A stretch of DNA of 64,000 nt from Buchnera aphidicola (Melaphis rhois). GTDB taxonomy: Bacteria; Pseudomonadota; Gammaproteobacteria; Enterobacterales; Enterobacteriaceae. The stretch covers positions 139,384-203,383 of the forward strand of contig NZ_CP033004.1 in assembly GCF_005080745.1 (NCBI RefSeq), read 5' to 3'. The notes under the pieces were generated by a model, which made no database searches, was not told the DNA's origin, and saw only the letters and a list, made by a program, of their open reading frames with translations. The translations under genes and the position numbers were made by a program. Position 1 is the first letter of the stretch; every line of letters starts with the position of its first letter. Below, piece by piece: positions 1 to 10,300 of the stretch.

Positions 1-873
1 ATTGTATATAGCAAAATGTTTTTGTTGATTTTCTATAATATGTATTAGTAATTCATGAGGAAGACTAAGAAATGTTTTATTAAAATTAGCTAATAAAACC
101 ACAGGCCATTCCACTAATGAAGTAATTTCTTCTAGCAGTATGTTTCTTATTTTTAAATACCCTCCTATTGTATTAACTATATTTTCAGATTCAACTTGAA
201 TTTTATTTTTTCGTATAGTGTAGTCGGCTATAATTTTACCAGACTTTAATAATATTGCTGGATATTCATGTGCGTGGGAGAGACGAATTATATTTTCTTG
301 TATAAGAGTATGTCTAAAAAGTAATCTATTAGTTTTTATTCCTAATATTTTGTCTTTTATTAGTTTATTATCTAATAGCATGACTATATTTCGAATTGGG
401 CGAGAAAATTGTATATTTTCTGTGTTCCATTTCATAGAATTAGATACAGAAATATGTGTAATGGAGAAAATAGACATTTCTATAAGTTTTTTTTCAATTG
501 TTTGATTATTATCAACGGAACATTCGTAATATAACCATTCTTTGTTTTTTTCTTTTATTCGAGATACCTGATTAATTGTAATTCCTAGTTTTTTTATCCA
601 ACATTGAGTTGATTTAGTTGGATATCCTAAATGGTTAAAAGCATTAGTAATTGAAGGTCCTTTGTATTTTTTGATTTTAGTAATATTTGTATTTAATTTT
701 TCTATTTTTATGGCTATCCGCCGTGGTGTAGCAAACCACAATATTGTTTTATATTTTATGTTGTTTTTAATTAATGAATGTACCATGTTACTTTGAAAAG
801 TTTCAGCTATAGTACGTAGTGACTTTGGAGGTAATTCCTCGATTCCAACTTCTATTAAGAATGTTTTATTCAT
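1..873 (-). CDS. glyS: Glycyl-tRNA synthetase beta subunit, N-terminal part (cut by window edge)
   Basis: Beta chain of the alpha2-beta2 glycyl-tRNA synthetase, which charges tRNA-Gly in the cytoplasm; the beta chain mainly recognises the tRNA. An open frame of 291 codons runs from the ATG at 873 down to base 1 without a stop, so the C-terminal part (E. coli GlyS has about 689 residues) lies outside the window. The start reads MNKTFLIEVGIEELPPKSL, matching the conserved family N-terminus (EIGTEELPPK type). It follows glyQ by 44 bases on the same strand, the usual glyQS operon. Identity is certain; the intactness of the missing part is unknown. Confidence 0.95.
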   Translation of the reverse strand, partial: MNKTFLIEVGIEELPPKSLRTIAETFQSNMVHSLIKNNIKYKTILWFATPRRIAIKIEKLNTNITKIKKYKGPSITNAFNHLGYPTKSTQCWIKKLGITINQVSRIKEKNKEWLYYECSVDNNQTIEKKLIEMSIFSITHISVSNSMKWNTENIQFSRPIRNIVMLLDNKLIKDKILGIKTNRLLFRHTLIQENIIRLSHAHEYPAILLKSGKIIADYTIRKNKIQVESENIVNTIGGYLKIRNILLEEITSLVEWPVVLLANFNKTFLSLPHELLIHIIENQQKHFAIYN

Positions 874-917
874 ATCTAATCAGCCTCTATTATTTTTATA
901 TTTAAAAAAAATAAATT

Positions 918-1790
918 TTAACTTGTTTTAAAGTAATAATATTTTTCTGCGATCTGTTTTATAATAGATCGAATATATAAAATATATTGTTGACGTTCAG
1001 TAGTAGAAAAAGCTCGTTTGGCATCTAATAAATTAAAGTAATGTATTCCATATAATGCATGTTCATATGCTGGTAATAGTAGAGGTTTAGATAAATTTAT
1101 TATTTTTTTTGCTTCTTTCATATGTATATTGAATAAATTAGAACAAACATCCATATTAGAATATTCAAAATTATAGATGGAATGTTCTAATTCATTTTTT
1201 AAAAATAAATTTCCGTACGTTATGTTCTTTTTATTATTACTCCAAATAAGGTTGTATATATTATCTTTATTTTGTATATGTAGCGCTATTCGTTCTAAAC
1301 CATATGTTATTTCAGTAGAAATAGGATTGCAGCTTATTCCTCCCATTTGTTGGAAGTAAGTAAACTGTGTTATTTCCATTCCATTTATCCAAACTTCCCA
1401 TCCTTGACCGCGTGCTCCTAATGTAGGGTTTTCCCAATTATCTTCTATAAATCGTATATCATTAGTTTTTAGGTTTATATTGAGTGCTTTTAATGATTGT
1501 AAGTATAAGTTTTGAATATTATTTGGCGTAGGTTTTATGATTACTTGAAATTGATAGTAGTGTTGTAATCTATTAGGATTTGTTCCATATCTTCCATCAG
1601 ATGGTCGTCTTGAAGCTTGTACGTATGCGAAAGCAGTAGGTTCGGTACCAATAGCTCCAAAAAATGTTTTGTGATGAAAAGTACCAGCTCCTATAGGTAT
1701 ATCTAATGGTTGAATAATCGTACAACTTTGGTTGTACCAATATTTTTTTAAAATACAAATTATTTGATGAAATGTTTTTAAATTATCCAT
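918..1790 (-). CDS. glyQ: Glycyl-tRNA synthetase alpha subunit
   Basis: Catalytic alpha chain of heterotetrameric glycyl-tRNA synthetase; it activates glycine with ATP and partners with GlyS. The protein has 290 residues (E. coli about 303). Family blocks are clear: [21 protein letters not shown] near residue 20 to 40, [20 protein letters not shown] near 60 to 80, [19 protein letters not shown] near 116 to 134, and [12 protein letters not shown] near 163. It is the first gene of a glyQS operon. The C-terminus stops about a dozen residues earlier than in E. coli. No special regulation is visible. Confidence 0.97.
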   Translation of the reverse strand: MDNLKTFHQIICILKKYWYNQSCTIIQPLDIPIGAGTFHHKTFFGAIGTEPTAFAYVQASRRPSDGRYGTNPNRLQHYYQFQVIIKPTPNNIQNLYLQSLKALNINLKTNDIRFIEDNWENPTLGARGQGWEVWINGMEITQFTYFQQMGGISCNPISTEITYGLERIALHIQNKDNIYNLIWSNNKKNITYGNLFLKNELEHSIYNFEYSNMDVCSNLFNIHMKEAKKIINLSKPLLLPAYEHALYGIHYFNLLDAKRAFSTTERQQYILYIRSIIKQIAEKYYYFKTS

Positions 1791-2292
1791 TTAGCTTCCC
1801 CAACCTGGTAACATAAAGTGTTTTTAACATTGTTTTAAATATGCTTTATTAAATAATATTGTTAATAGTGATAAATTCTAAAATATTTTGTGGTAACTCG
1901 AAACAACATTTTTATTTTGGATGCATTTATTATAAATAAATCAGTTTTAAAAAAAAGTAAAATTATAGTTTGTTAAATATGTAGTATTAATAAGAGCTAA
2001 ATAATATGTTACTTTATATTTATTTTATTAAATATTATAATAATTTATTTTTTTTTGTTAAATAATATGAAAGAGAATTAATGATACTTTTAGAGTACAT
2101 TAGTTATTTTTAATAATATATAGATTTTAAAATAGTATTTAATTACATTGAAACAATGTGTATAAAATATTGTAATATCGTTATTTTATTCATGTATTTA
2201 AAATGGCATTATATTAAAAAACTATTAATATAACTTTTAAAATGTAATATTTAAGATAAAATAAATTAGTGTAATATTTTATAGGAATGGAG
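1791..2292. other. Long AT-rich spacer between divergent glyQ and nfo
   Basis: About 500 bases almost entirely of A and T, with no open frame that resembles a protein and no tRNA-like T-arm. It must hold the divergent promoters for glyQS and nfo, but in such composition TATAAT-like words are not informative. It probably represents eroded DNA of lost genes. Confidence 0.6.
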
Positions 2293-3129
2293 ATGAGATA
2301 CATAGGAGCGCATGTTAGTGTGTTAGGAGGTCTAGATAAAGCTGTTATTAGAGCGCATAAGCTAGGAGCTACTGCTTTTGCTTTGTTTACTAATAATCCG
2401 TTAAGATGGACTACAGTTACATTTAATAACGAGAAAATTTCTAATTTTAAATTAGCATGTAAAACTTTTAATTATTCGTCACATCAAATTTTGCCTCACA
2501 GTGGTTATTTAATTAATTTAGGTCATCCCTTTCATGATTGTTTAAATAAATCTAGGTTAGCTTTTATTGATGAAATAGTAAGGTGTCGAAAATTAGGATT
2601 GCAACTTTTAAATTTTCATCCTGGAAGTCATTTAAATAAAATTAGTGAAAAAGATTGTTTAGAAATAATTTCTGATTCAATTAATTTAGCACTAGAAAAA
2701 ACTGTTAAAGTAAAATTAGTTATAGAAAATACAGCTGGACAAGGAACGAATGTAGGTTATTCTTTTGAGCATTTAATTTCTATTATTGATAAAATAGAAG
2801 ATAAAACTCGTATTGGAGTGTGTTTAGATACATGTCATCTATTTTCATCTGGTTATGATTTAAGAACAGAACAATCATGTGAGCAAACTTTTAATTGTTT
2901 TAATAGCATAGTAGGATTGAATTATTTATGCGGAATGCATTTTAATGATTCTAAATCAAAATTTAACAGTCGAACTGATCGACATCATAATTTAGGAAAA
3001 GGATATATTGGTAAGTTAGCATTTAGATGGATTATAAAAAATATTGATTGTACACGATTTCCTGTTATATTAGAAACAAAAAATAAAAATTTCTGGAAAA
3101 AAGAAATTCATTGGTTGCGTTCATTATAA
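2293..3129 (+). CDS. nfo: Endonuclease IV (AP endonuclease)
   Basis: Zinc-dependent endonuclease that cuts DNA 5' of abasic sites in base-excision repair; it would act after uracil-DNA glycosylase, also encoded here near 58061. The 278-residue protein starts MRYIGAHVSVLGGLDKAV, like E. coli Nfo (MKYIGAHVS). Metal-binding and family blocks are present: NFHPGSHL, IENTAGQG, GVCLDTCHLFSSGYDLR, GMHFNDSK and DRHHNLGKG. An in-frame ATG lies two codons earlier at 2287, but the AGGAATGGAG stretch just before 2293 works better as a ribosome site for 2293. The gene stands alone. Confidence 0.96.
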   Translation: MRYIGAHVSVLGGLDKAVIRAHKLGATAFALFTNNPLRWTTVTFNNEKISNFKLACKTFNYSSHQILPHSGYLINLGHPFHDCLNKSRLAFIDEIVRCRKLGLQLLNFHPGSHLNKISEKDCLEIISDSINLALEKTVKVKLVIENTAGQGTNVGYSFEHLISIIDKIEDKTRIGVCLDTCHLFSSGYDLRTEQSCEQTFNCFNSIVGLNYLCGMHFNDSKSKFNSRTDRHHNLGKGYIGKLAFRWIIKNIDCTRFPVILETKNKNFWKKEIHWLRSL

Positions 3130-3247
3130 CTACATATAAATTTATATGATCGATATAAAATATACAAACATTTATACACATAAATATTTTATATATTTTA
3201 AAATGAATGTGTGCTATATGTATGTAATTTAATAAATTGGAAAATAA

Positions 3248-3535
3248 ATGATAACTATTAATGCAATTAGACGTGACAAAGAAGGCAAAAGTTCTAGTCG
3301 TCGCTTGCGCTTAAACAACAAGTTTCCAGCGATTTTATATTGTAGTTTGACATCTAATATTTGTATAGAATTAGATCACAATATTATTTTTAATACTATG
3401 ATTAACTTTAATGTTTATAAAGAAAAACTACTTTTAATAATAGATAAAATAGAATATAACGTTAAAATACAATCCATTCAACATCATGCGTTTAAGCCGA
3501 AAATATTGCATATGGATTTTGCTCAAATATTATAG
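3248..3535 (+). CDS. rplY: 50S ribosomal protein L25
   Basis: Large-subunit protein that binds 5S rRNA. The 95-residue product is the short, single-domain form (E. coli 94), without the C-terminal CTC domain. Visible family features are the N-terminal TINAIRRDKEGKSSSRRLR, NKFPAILY, IELDHN, and the C-terminal HHAFKPKILHMDF. The YGG-type loop of E. coli is changed to YCS. A large inverted repeat begins 15 bases after the stop codon. Confidence 0.96.
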   Translation: MITINAIRRDKEGKSSSRRLRLNNKFPAILYCSLTSNICIELDHNIIFNTMINFNVYKEKLLLIIDKIEYNVKIQSIQHHAFKPKILHMDFAQIL

Positions 3536-3879
3536 TATACTTTTTTGTATATCGGCACGTAAAACATAGTTTTTTTAGTATTAATAGAATTACTATTACT
3601 TAGTAACTAAAAATTTTGACGTGCCGATAGAATAAGGTTTAAGTCACTAATTTATTAAATTAAATAATAGTATTATGTCTTAATGAAAAAAGATGTTTTA
3701 TAAGTTTAAAATATGTTTTTGCTCATATCTTAAAAAAATTTTTTATAATAATTAGTAAATAATTATTGCTTTTAGATAGTAGTAATAGCATAATTATACA
3801 CTGATTATGTCGATTATTATGTTTAGTAGCAATTATGTAATTAGATATTTTACATTAGAAAACTGTTTTTACAATATTA
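3536..3879. other. Spacer between convergent rplY and dedA
   Basis: This 344-base spacer holds the inverted repeat at 3550-3629; the remaining 250 bases are AT-rich and show no gene or RNA structure that I recognise. Confidence 0.6.
3550..3629. repeat. Inverted repeat with GC-rich 11-base arms after rplY
   Basis: Arms TATCGGCACGT (3550-3560) and ACGTGCCGATA (3619-3629) are perfect complements separated by 58 bases. The loop has partial internal complementarity (TTTTTTAGTATTAA against TTAGTAACTAAAAA). The arms are far richer in G and C than the surroundings. The position between two convergent genes suggests a bidirectional transcription end or mRNA 3' structure, but there is no U tract directly after the arms, so a structured RNA or binding site is also possible. 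Confidence 0.7.
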
Positions 3880-4488
3880 TTATTTTTTTTTTAAAACTTT
3901 CCAAGTTATCCATAAACCTATCCAGATTACTGCAATAGTTATAAAAAGAAAAATTTTAAAATTAAGGCTGTTTTTTATTTGTTCAGTGTTAATAGCTATT
4001 CCAGTAATAATTCCTGGAAAAAAATATATAGGAGGCCATAATATACATCCGAATATAGTAGAGACAGAAAATTTTTTTAAAGATAAATTTAGCATGCCAC
4101 AAACCATAGGTATTAAAGGTCTAGTAGGTCCGACAAACTTCCCTACTAGTATCGTAACAGCAGTATAGTTATTTAATGTAGTTGTTATTTGACTGAGAAC
4201 AGTTTTATTGTTTTTTAATAAATAAAAGTTATTTAAATATTGTTTAAATTTCCAACCAATGTAGTATGAAATTAAATCTCCGCATATACAACCAATAAAT
4301 CCTGCTATCCAAGCTGAATAGAAATTTAGTGTTCCATTTCCGATTAATGTACCTAAAGCAGCCATTAATATAATTCCTGGTAGAAATAATCCCACTAAAG
4401 CTAGAGATTCTAGAAATGCTACTATTGTTATTATAGGTAATGAATAAAAAATAGTTTGTGTCATTAAATATAAAAACCAATCTTCCAT
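3880..4488 (-). CDS. dedA: DedA family membrane protein (YabI type)
   Basis: Polytopic inner-membrane protein of the DedA/VTT family; members are needed for membrane energetics and some flip undecaprenyl phosphate or phospholipids. From the ATG at 4488 it has 202 residues, starting MEDWFLYLMTQTIFYSLP, which lines up with the start of E. coli YabI. Family signatures include ESLALVGLFLPG near the N-terminus and GKFVGPTRPLIPMVCGM in the middle, then several hydrophobic segments. The open frame extends 32 codons upstream to 4584, but that part has no match to YabI as I recall it. The protein is shorter than E. coli YabI at the C-terminus. The exact substrate cannot be told from sequence. Confidence 0.88.
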   Translation of the reverse strand: MEDWFLYLMTQTIFYSLPIITIVAFLESLALVGLFLPGIILMAALGTLIGNGTLNFYSAWIAGFIGCICGDLISYYIGWKFKQYLNNFYLLKNNKTVLSQITTTLNNYTAVTILVGKFVGPTRPLIPMVCGMLNLSLKKFSVSTIFGCILWPPIYFFPGIITGIAINTEQIKNSLNFKIFLFITIAVIWIGLWITWKVLKKK

Positions 4489-5113
4489 ATTGTCTCGTTT
4501 TTTATTTATAAGATATTGAATGATAATAGAATTTTTTAGAGTATGAATAATGCTTAGAAATTTCTTAGAAAAGTATTTTAACAATATTCTTAATGCTAAA
4601 TAATGATTATAATGTTTTTGTTAATTCATATATAAATATGTGCAGTTATTTTAAAAAGTACATTTTTCATACATAAACGAATATGTTTTAAGCATATATT
4701 TTAGGTACTTTAATAATTTACTATATGTATAGTATATAAAAATTTTTGTTTTCTCAAGTAATATTACATATAAATATTTCATGTTAGATGCATTTTGTGT
4801 TAAATCTATTAGTTGTAGTATTTTTTACAAAGTTTAAAATATTTCATTTTATCTGAATAGTTTGTTTGTTATTTTTTCAAAGTAGTAAATTGGTATAGTT
4901 AATGAGTATTATTATAGTTTTATATAAATGTTGATTAATAATATTTTATTTTTTTTGTCATGTATTACATTAATTAACATATATTATTAAATTTCTATTT
5001 TAAATAGTAAACGTTGTTTTATAAGATTATTAGTTTACATTTTTTATAAATATATCATTAATTCATTTTTTTTATTATAATGTATGATATTTTGATTTTC
5101 GTTTTGAGACAAC
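4489..5113. other. Long spacer where pdxA/surA/lptD would lie
   Basis: About 625 bases between divergent dedA and rsmA. In E. coli, rsmA is preceded by pdxA, surA and lptD; none is recognisable here. The DNA is nearly all A and T. A TATAAT word occurs at 5076-5081 upstream of rsmA but without a good -35 partner. The first 96 bases could encode an N-terminal extension of dedA. Confidence 0.6.
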
Positions 5114-5908
5114 ATGATTAAATTAAAATATAATCAGCACATTATTAATAAAAATTTAGGTCAAAATTTTTTGATAGATAGTGACGTTATTCGTAATATT
5201 ATAAATAGTATCAATCCTAAAAAAACAGACATTATGATAGAAATTGGATCGGGATTAGGTGCATTAACAACTCATATTCATAAATTTTTAAACAAACTAT
5301 TTATAATAGAATACGATAAACATTTAGCTTCTAGATTATTTTTATCTTTTGGAAATGTTAATTCTATAAAGATCTTTGTACAAGATGTATTAAAATTTAA
5401 TTTTTCGTGTATAGAAAAAAAAAATTATGATTCTATACGAATTTTTGGAAATTTGCCGTATAATATTTCGGTAATATTATTATTGTATCTTTTTAAATAT
5501 GATAATATTTTTGACATGAATTTTATGTTTCAAAGAGAAGTAGCCAATCGATTAGTAGCTTTACCAGGAACAAAAAGTTATGGAAGATTAAGCATTATTT
5601 CTCAATATCATTGTAAAATTATGCGTTTATTTGATGTTTATCCGAGATCTTTTAGACCTATTCCCAAAGTGAGTTCAACTTTTTTAAGGTTAGTTCCTTA
5701 CAAAAATCAGGAACATTATGTTAAGAATATACATAATTTGGAAAAAGTTACTGCATTAGCTTTTAATAAAAGAAGAAAAATGATAAAACACAGTTTATCT
5801 GAGTTATTTAGCGAAAATATTTTAATAAAACTTAAAGTTGATCCTAGATTGCGTGCTGAAAATTTATCAATAACTCAATATTGTATATTATCAAATTATA
5901 TAAGCTAA
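5114..5908 (+). CDS. rsmA: 16S rRNA (adenine1518/1519-N6,N6)-dimethyltransferase
   Basis: KsgA methylates two adjacent adenines in the terminal helix of 16S rRNA late in 30S assembly. The 264-residue protein has NLGQNFLIDSDVI near the N-terminus, the SAM-binding IEIGSGLGALT (about residue 43), the catalytic NLPYNIS (about 115), and RRKMIKHSL near the C-terminus. It carries a 10-base poly(A) run (codons around IEKKN) that stays in frame. It is followed by apaH on the same strand; the apaG gene that sits between them in E. coli is missing. Confidence 0.97.
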   Translation: MIKLKYNQHIINKNLGQNFLIDSDVIRNIINSINPKKTDIMIEIGSGLGALTTHIHKFLNKLFIIEYDKHLASRLFLSFGNVNSIKIFVQDVLKFNFSCIEKKNYDSIRIFGNLPYNISVILLLYLFKYDNIFDMNFMFQREVANRLVALPGTKSYGRLSIISQYHCKIMRLFDVYPRSFRPIPKVSSTFLRLVPYKNQEHYVKNIHNLEKVTALAFNKRRKMIKHSLSELFSENILIKLKVDPRLRAENLSITQYCILSNYIS

Positions 5909-5966
5909 TTATTAATTTTGATTTAGTGTAATAATAAAAATTTTATTATGGATGTAATAATATTAT

Positions 5967-6791
5967 ATGAGTACGTATTTTGTCGGTGATATTCACGGTT
6001 GTTATGATGAGTTAATGAAGTTATTAGAGCAAGTTTCATTTGATAAAAAGTTAGACCATTTATGGTTAACAGGGGATTTAGTCAATAGAGGATTAAAATC
6101 TATTGAAGTAATGCGATTTGTTTCTTCTCTAGGTTCGAATGCTCATGTAGTTTTAGGAAATCATGATCTTAATTTGATTTTTATTTATGCTAGTATTAAA
6201 CGTAAGAAATGTGAGAGTGATGTTATTTTAAATATATTGAAATCTAAATATATCGATTATTTAATCGATTGGTTGCGTCAACAACCTTTGTTACAAATTG
6301 ATGAAAATAAAAAAGTTATTATGGTGCATGCAGGAATTCATCCTTTTTGGAGTATTAAAACTGCTAAAATGTATGCTAATAAATTAGAATCTATTCTATG
6401 TAATAGAAACTATGATATATTTTTTAAAACTATATTTAATAGTTCTATAACAAAGTATGTTGATGATTCATCTAGAAATCTAGATAGTTTGAGTTTCAGT
6501 TTAAACGTATTTACAAAAATGAGATATTGTTATTGTAATGGAACGTTAGATATGAAGCATAAAAATACACCATCCATAGATACATTTCCTATGTTACCAT
6601 GGTTTTCAATGAAAAATAGTAGTTTACAAGATTATTTTATTTTTTTTGGTCATTGGGCTTCTCTAAAAAGAAATATTACTCCATTAAAGATTATTTCATT
6701 AGATACTGGATGTTGTTGGGGGGGAATGTTGAGTATGTTTCGATTTGAAGACAAAAAATGGTTTCATCAAAAATCTGAAAATGTATGTTAA
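5967..6791 (+). CDS. apaH: Diadenosine tetraphosphatase (symmetrical)
   Basis: Hydrolyses Ap4A to two ADP, limiting stress dinucleotides and removing Np4N caps from RNA. The 274-residue protein (E. coli 280) has the metallophosphatase motifs GDIHGCYDEL at residues 8 to 17, GDLVNRG near 37, and GNHDLN near 64, plus the later MVHAGIHP and FGHWASL blocks. It probably shares a transcript with rsmA 58 bases upstream. An AT-rich hairpin overlaps its stop codon. Confidence 0.96.
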   Translation: MSTYFVGDIHGCYDELMKLLEQVSFDKKLDHLWLTGDLVNRGLKSIEVMRFVSSLGSNAHVVLGNHDLNLIFIYASIKRKKCESDVILNILKSKYIDYLIDWLRQQPLLQIDENKKVIMVHAGIHPFWSIKTAKMYANKLESILCNRNYDIFFKTIFNSSITKYVDDSSRNLDSLSFSLNVFTKMRYCYCNGTLDMKHKNTPSIDTFPMLPWFSMKNSSLQDYFIFFGHWASLKRNITPLKIISLDTGCCWGGMLSMFRFEDKKWFHQKSENVC

Positions 6792-6815
6792 GTAAAGATA
6801 ATGTTTTACTTTTTT
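6790..6815 (+). terminator. Probable intrinsic terminator of rsmA-apaH
   Basis: AAGTAAA (6790-6796) pairs with TTTACTT (6805-6811), with a short loop, and the arm runs into T residues up to 6815. It starts within the apaH stop codon and overlaps the end of convergent folA. The stem is AT-rich, so strength is uncertain. Confidence 0.5.
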
Positions 6816-7297
6816 ATTCGATGTAAAATTTGAAATTTAAAATTATAGTTATTATTTTTATTAATTTTATGTTTTTCTTCAAATACTTTATTCCATTTCA
6901 TATGTTTATATTTTGGGAAATAAGAATCTCCTTGAACATTAATTTGTATTTTTGTTAAGTAAAGTGTACTAGCTAGAGGTAACATTTGAAAATATAATTG
7001 ACTACCACCAATGACCATTATTTCGCGTTTGTTAATTGTTAATTGCATTGCTTTTTGAATAGAGTTTACGAAATTAACATTTTTGTAATTTTTTATATTT
7101 TTTCGAGTTAATATAATGTTTTGTCTCATTGGTAATTCAGATTTTATAGAATCCCAAGTTAGTCTTCCCATAATTATACTTTTGTTTATTGTATGTTTTT
7201 TAAACCAAATTAAATCGAGTGGTATATGCCAAGGTATAGAGTTATTCTTTCCGATTACAAAATTTTCTGATATGGCAGCAATAATACTAATGTTCAT
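6806..7297 (-). CDS. folA: Dihydrofolate reductase
   Basis: Reduces dihydrofolate to tetrahydrofolate with NADPH. The 163-residue protein (E. coli 159) starts MNISIIAAISENFVIGKNN and shows PWHIPLDLIWFKKHT (catalytic acidic residue in the D/L-I-W-F region), IIMGRLTWDSI, and the VIGGSQLYFQML nucleotide site. It lies 63 bases downstream of carB on the same strand and ends next to the apaH terminator. The Met20 loop glycine-asparagine pattern is kept as GKNNSIPWH. Confidence 0.96.
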   Translation of the reverse strand: MNISIIAAISENFVIGKNNSIPWHIPLDLIWFKKHTINKSIIMGRLTWDSIKSELPMRQNIILTRKNIKNYKNVNFVNSIQKAMQLTINKREIMVIGGSQLYFQMLPLASTLYLTKIQINVQGDSYFPKYKHMKWNKVFEEKHKINKNNNYNFKFQILHRIKK

Positions 7298-7360
7298 TTT
7301 AATTGATATAGTAAATATAATAGAGTTAAATTAGTTTTAAAATAGTTTAGTATATAAATA

Positions 7361-10300
7361 CTATTTTTTGAAATTCGTTTTATGCCTATCTTGTAAGGAT
7401 ACAACATTTTTAATAGGACACTCACTAACAGCCATAATTGTAGCAATGGCACCATTTAATGTAGTATCATAATGTACTCGATATTGTAAAGCATTTTGAC
7501 AGATTGTTTTAGAATCAAGAATAGATTGGTTACAATCGCTAGTATTTATTATATATGTGTATTCGCCATTTTTAATTCTATCTTGTATATGCGGTCTTCT
7601 CTCATGAACTTTATTAACTATTCTAACGTGTATACCGTTATTTTTCAATATTTTCGAAGTCCCTAATGTTGCATCTAATTTAAATCCTATTTTTGTGAGT
7701 TTTTTAGCTAAACTTACAATTCTTTTCTTATCACTATTTTTAACAGATAGTAAAACTCTTCCTGTTGTTTTCATATTAATGTGTGCTCCTAACATTGCTT
7801 TAGAAAATGCTTCAGAAAAGTTTTTTCCTATCCCCATTACTTCTCCAGTAGATTTCATTTCTGGACCAAGTACAGGAATAGATCCTTGAAATTTGTTAAA
7901 AGGAAGTACTACTTCCTTTACTGAGAAATAAGATGGAATAATTTCTTTTACATAACCTTGTTGTAATAAAGTAGTACCTATCATTACTTTTGCAGCTACT
8001 TTAGCTAATGCAATTCCAGTAGATTTTGAAACAAACGGAATAGTTCTTGCTGCTCTAGGATTGACTTCTAATACATATACTTCTTTGTGTTGTATTGCGA
8101 ATTGTATGTTCATTAATCCTTTTACAGATAATGCAAATGCAAGTTTTCTAACTTGGCGTCTAATTGTATTTTGTATATTAACGTCTAATGTATATGCAGG
8201 CAAAGAACATGCTGAATCACCAGAATGTACCCCGGCTTGTTCGATATGTTCCATAATACCACCAATTAAAACGTTATTTCCATCACAAATAGCATCTACA
8301 TCTACTTCAATAGCGTTATCTAAATAATGATCTAATAGAATAGGATTTGTATTTTTAGATATTACAATGTTGTTAAAGTACTCTTTTAGAGAATTTTCAT
8401 CATAGATAATTTCCATTTCTCTACCTCCTAAGACATATGATGGACGAATCATAATTGGATATTTAACAATTTTAGCTTGTTTAATAGCATCTTCTAGATT
8501 TGTTACGGTAGCATTAGCAGGTTGCATTAATTTTAGATTAGATACAATTTTTTGGAATCTTTTTCGGTTTTCTGCTTTATCAATGGAATTTGAATTTGTT
8601 CCTATAATAGGTACTCCTTCTTTTTCAAGTTTTTGTGCTAATTTTAAAGGTGTTTGTCCTCCATATTGTATAATAACTCCACTTGGTTGTTCTATTCTTA
8701 CGATTTCTAAAATTGTTTCTAAAGTTATTGGTTCAAAATATAATCTATCTGATATATCATAATCAGTTGATACAGTTTCTGGATTACAATTAATAATTAT
8801 AGTTTCAAATCCATGTTCTCTTAAAGCCAATGATGCATGAACACAGCAATAATCGAATTCGATTCCTTGTCCTATTCGATTAGGTCCTCCACCTAAAATA
8901 ATTATTTTTTTTCTATTATGAATTGGATTAGATTCGCATTCGTCTTCCCAAGTGGAATACATATAGGCTGTTTCACTTTCGAATTCAGCTGCGCAAGTAT
9001 CAATTCTTTTGTATACTGGATGTAAGTTTAGATTATGTCGAATTGTTCTAATTTTTTTTTCAGATTTATTAGTTAATATAGCAATTCTCCAATCAGAAAA
9101 CCCTTTTCTTTTTAGTAATCGAAAAAAGGAAAAATCTATATTTTCTATATTTATGTTTTTTATTTTGTTTTCTATTTCTATTAGCTCTTTAATTTGAGTT
9201 AAAAACCATTTATCAATTAACGTTAGATTAAATACATCTTTAACAGACATTCCTATTCGAAATGCATCTCCAATGTACCATAATCTATCAGATCCTGCCT
9301 CTCTAAGTTCGCGATGTATTTTTTTAATGCTGTCTGACGTTTTTGTTGAAATTTTTTGGTCAAATCCACTAGCTCCGATTTCAAGTCCCATTATAGCTTT
9401 TTGTATAGATTCTTGAAAAGTTCTACCAATAGCCATAACTTCACCGACGGATTTCATTTGTGTTGTTAGTCGATCGTTGCATCCTATAAATTTTTCAAAA
9501 TTGAATCTAGGTATTTTAGTAACTACATAATCCATAGTAGGTTCAAAAGAGGCAGGTGCATGTAGTCCTATTAGGTCATTATTTAATTCGTCTAATGTGT
9601 ATCCAACGGCTAATTTTGCTGCTATTTTAGCAATAGGAAAACCTGTGGCTTTAGATGCTAATGCAGATGATCTAGATACACGAGGGTTCATTTCAATAAC
9701 AATCATATGTCCGTTGTTGGGATTTACAGCGAACTGTACGTTAGCTCCACCTGTTTCTATACCAATTTCTCTTAAAATTGATATAGATGCATTTCTCATT
9801 ATTTGGTATTCTTTGTCTGTTAAGGTTTGAGCGGGAGACACAGTAATAGAATCCCCTGTATGTATCCCCATGGGATCTATATTTTCAATAGAGCAAATTA
9901 TGATGCAATTATCTTTTTTATCTCTTACTACTTCCATTTCGTATTCTTTCCATCCGATTAGAGATTCATCGATTAATAATTGTTTAGATGGAGATAGTTC
10001 TAATCCTCTTTCACAAATTTCTTTAAATTCTTCATAGTTATATGCTATTCCACCTCCACTTCCACCCATAGTAAAAGAAGGACGAATTATTGCTGGAAAA
10101 CCTATTATTTGTATGGATTGCAATGCTTCTCTTAAATTACAAACAATTTGTGATTTTGAAGTATTTAACCCTATTTTTTTGATAGATTTTTCGAATAATC
10201 TTCTATTTTCAGCTTTTTGAATAGATTCAATGGTAGCTCCTATGACTTCTATCTTATATTCGTCTAATACTCCATTTATACTTAAATCTAAGACACAGTT

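Noticed and set aside
1791-2292. A possible tRNA gene in the long spacers.
   Set aside because: No GGTTCGAATCC-like T arm or its complement was found in the spacers, apart from the tmRNA.
5076-5081. TATAAT upstream of rsmA as a promoter.
   Set aside because: No matching -35 sequence, and this word is frequent in such DNA.
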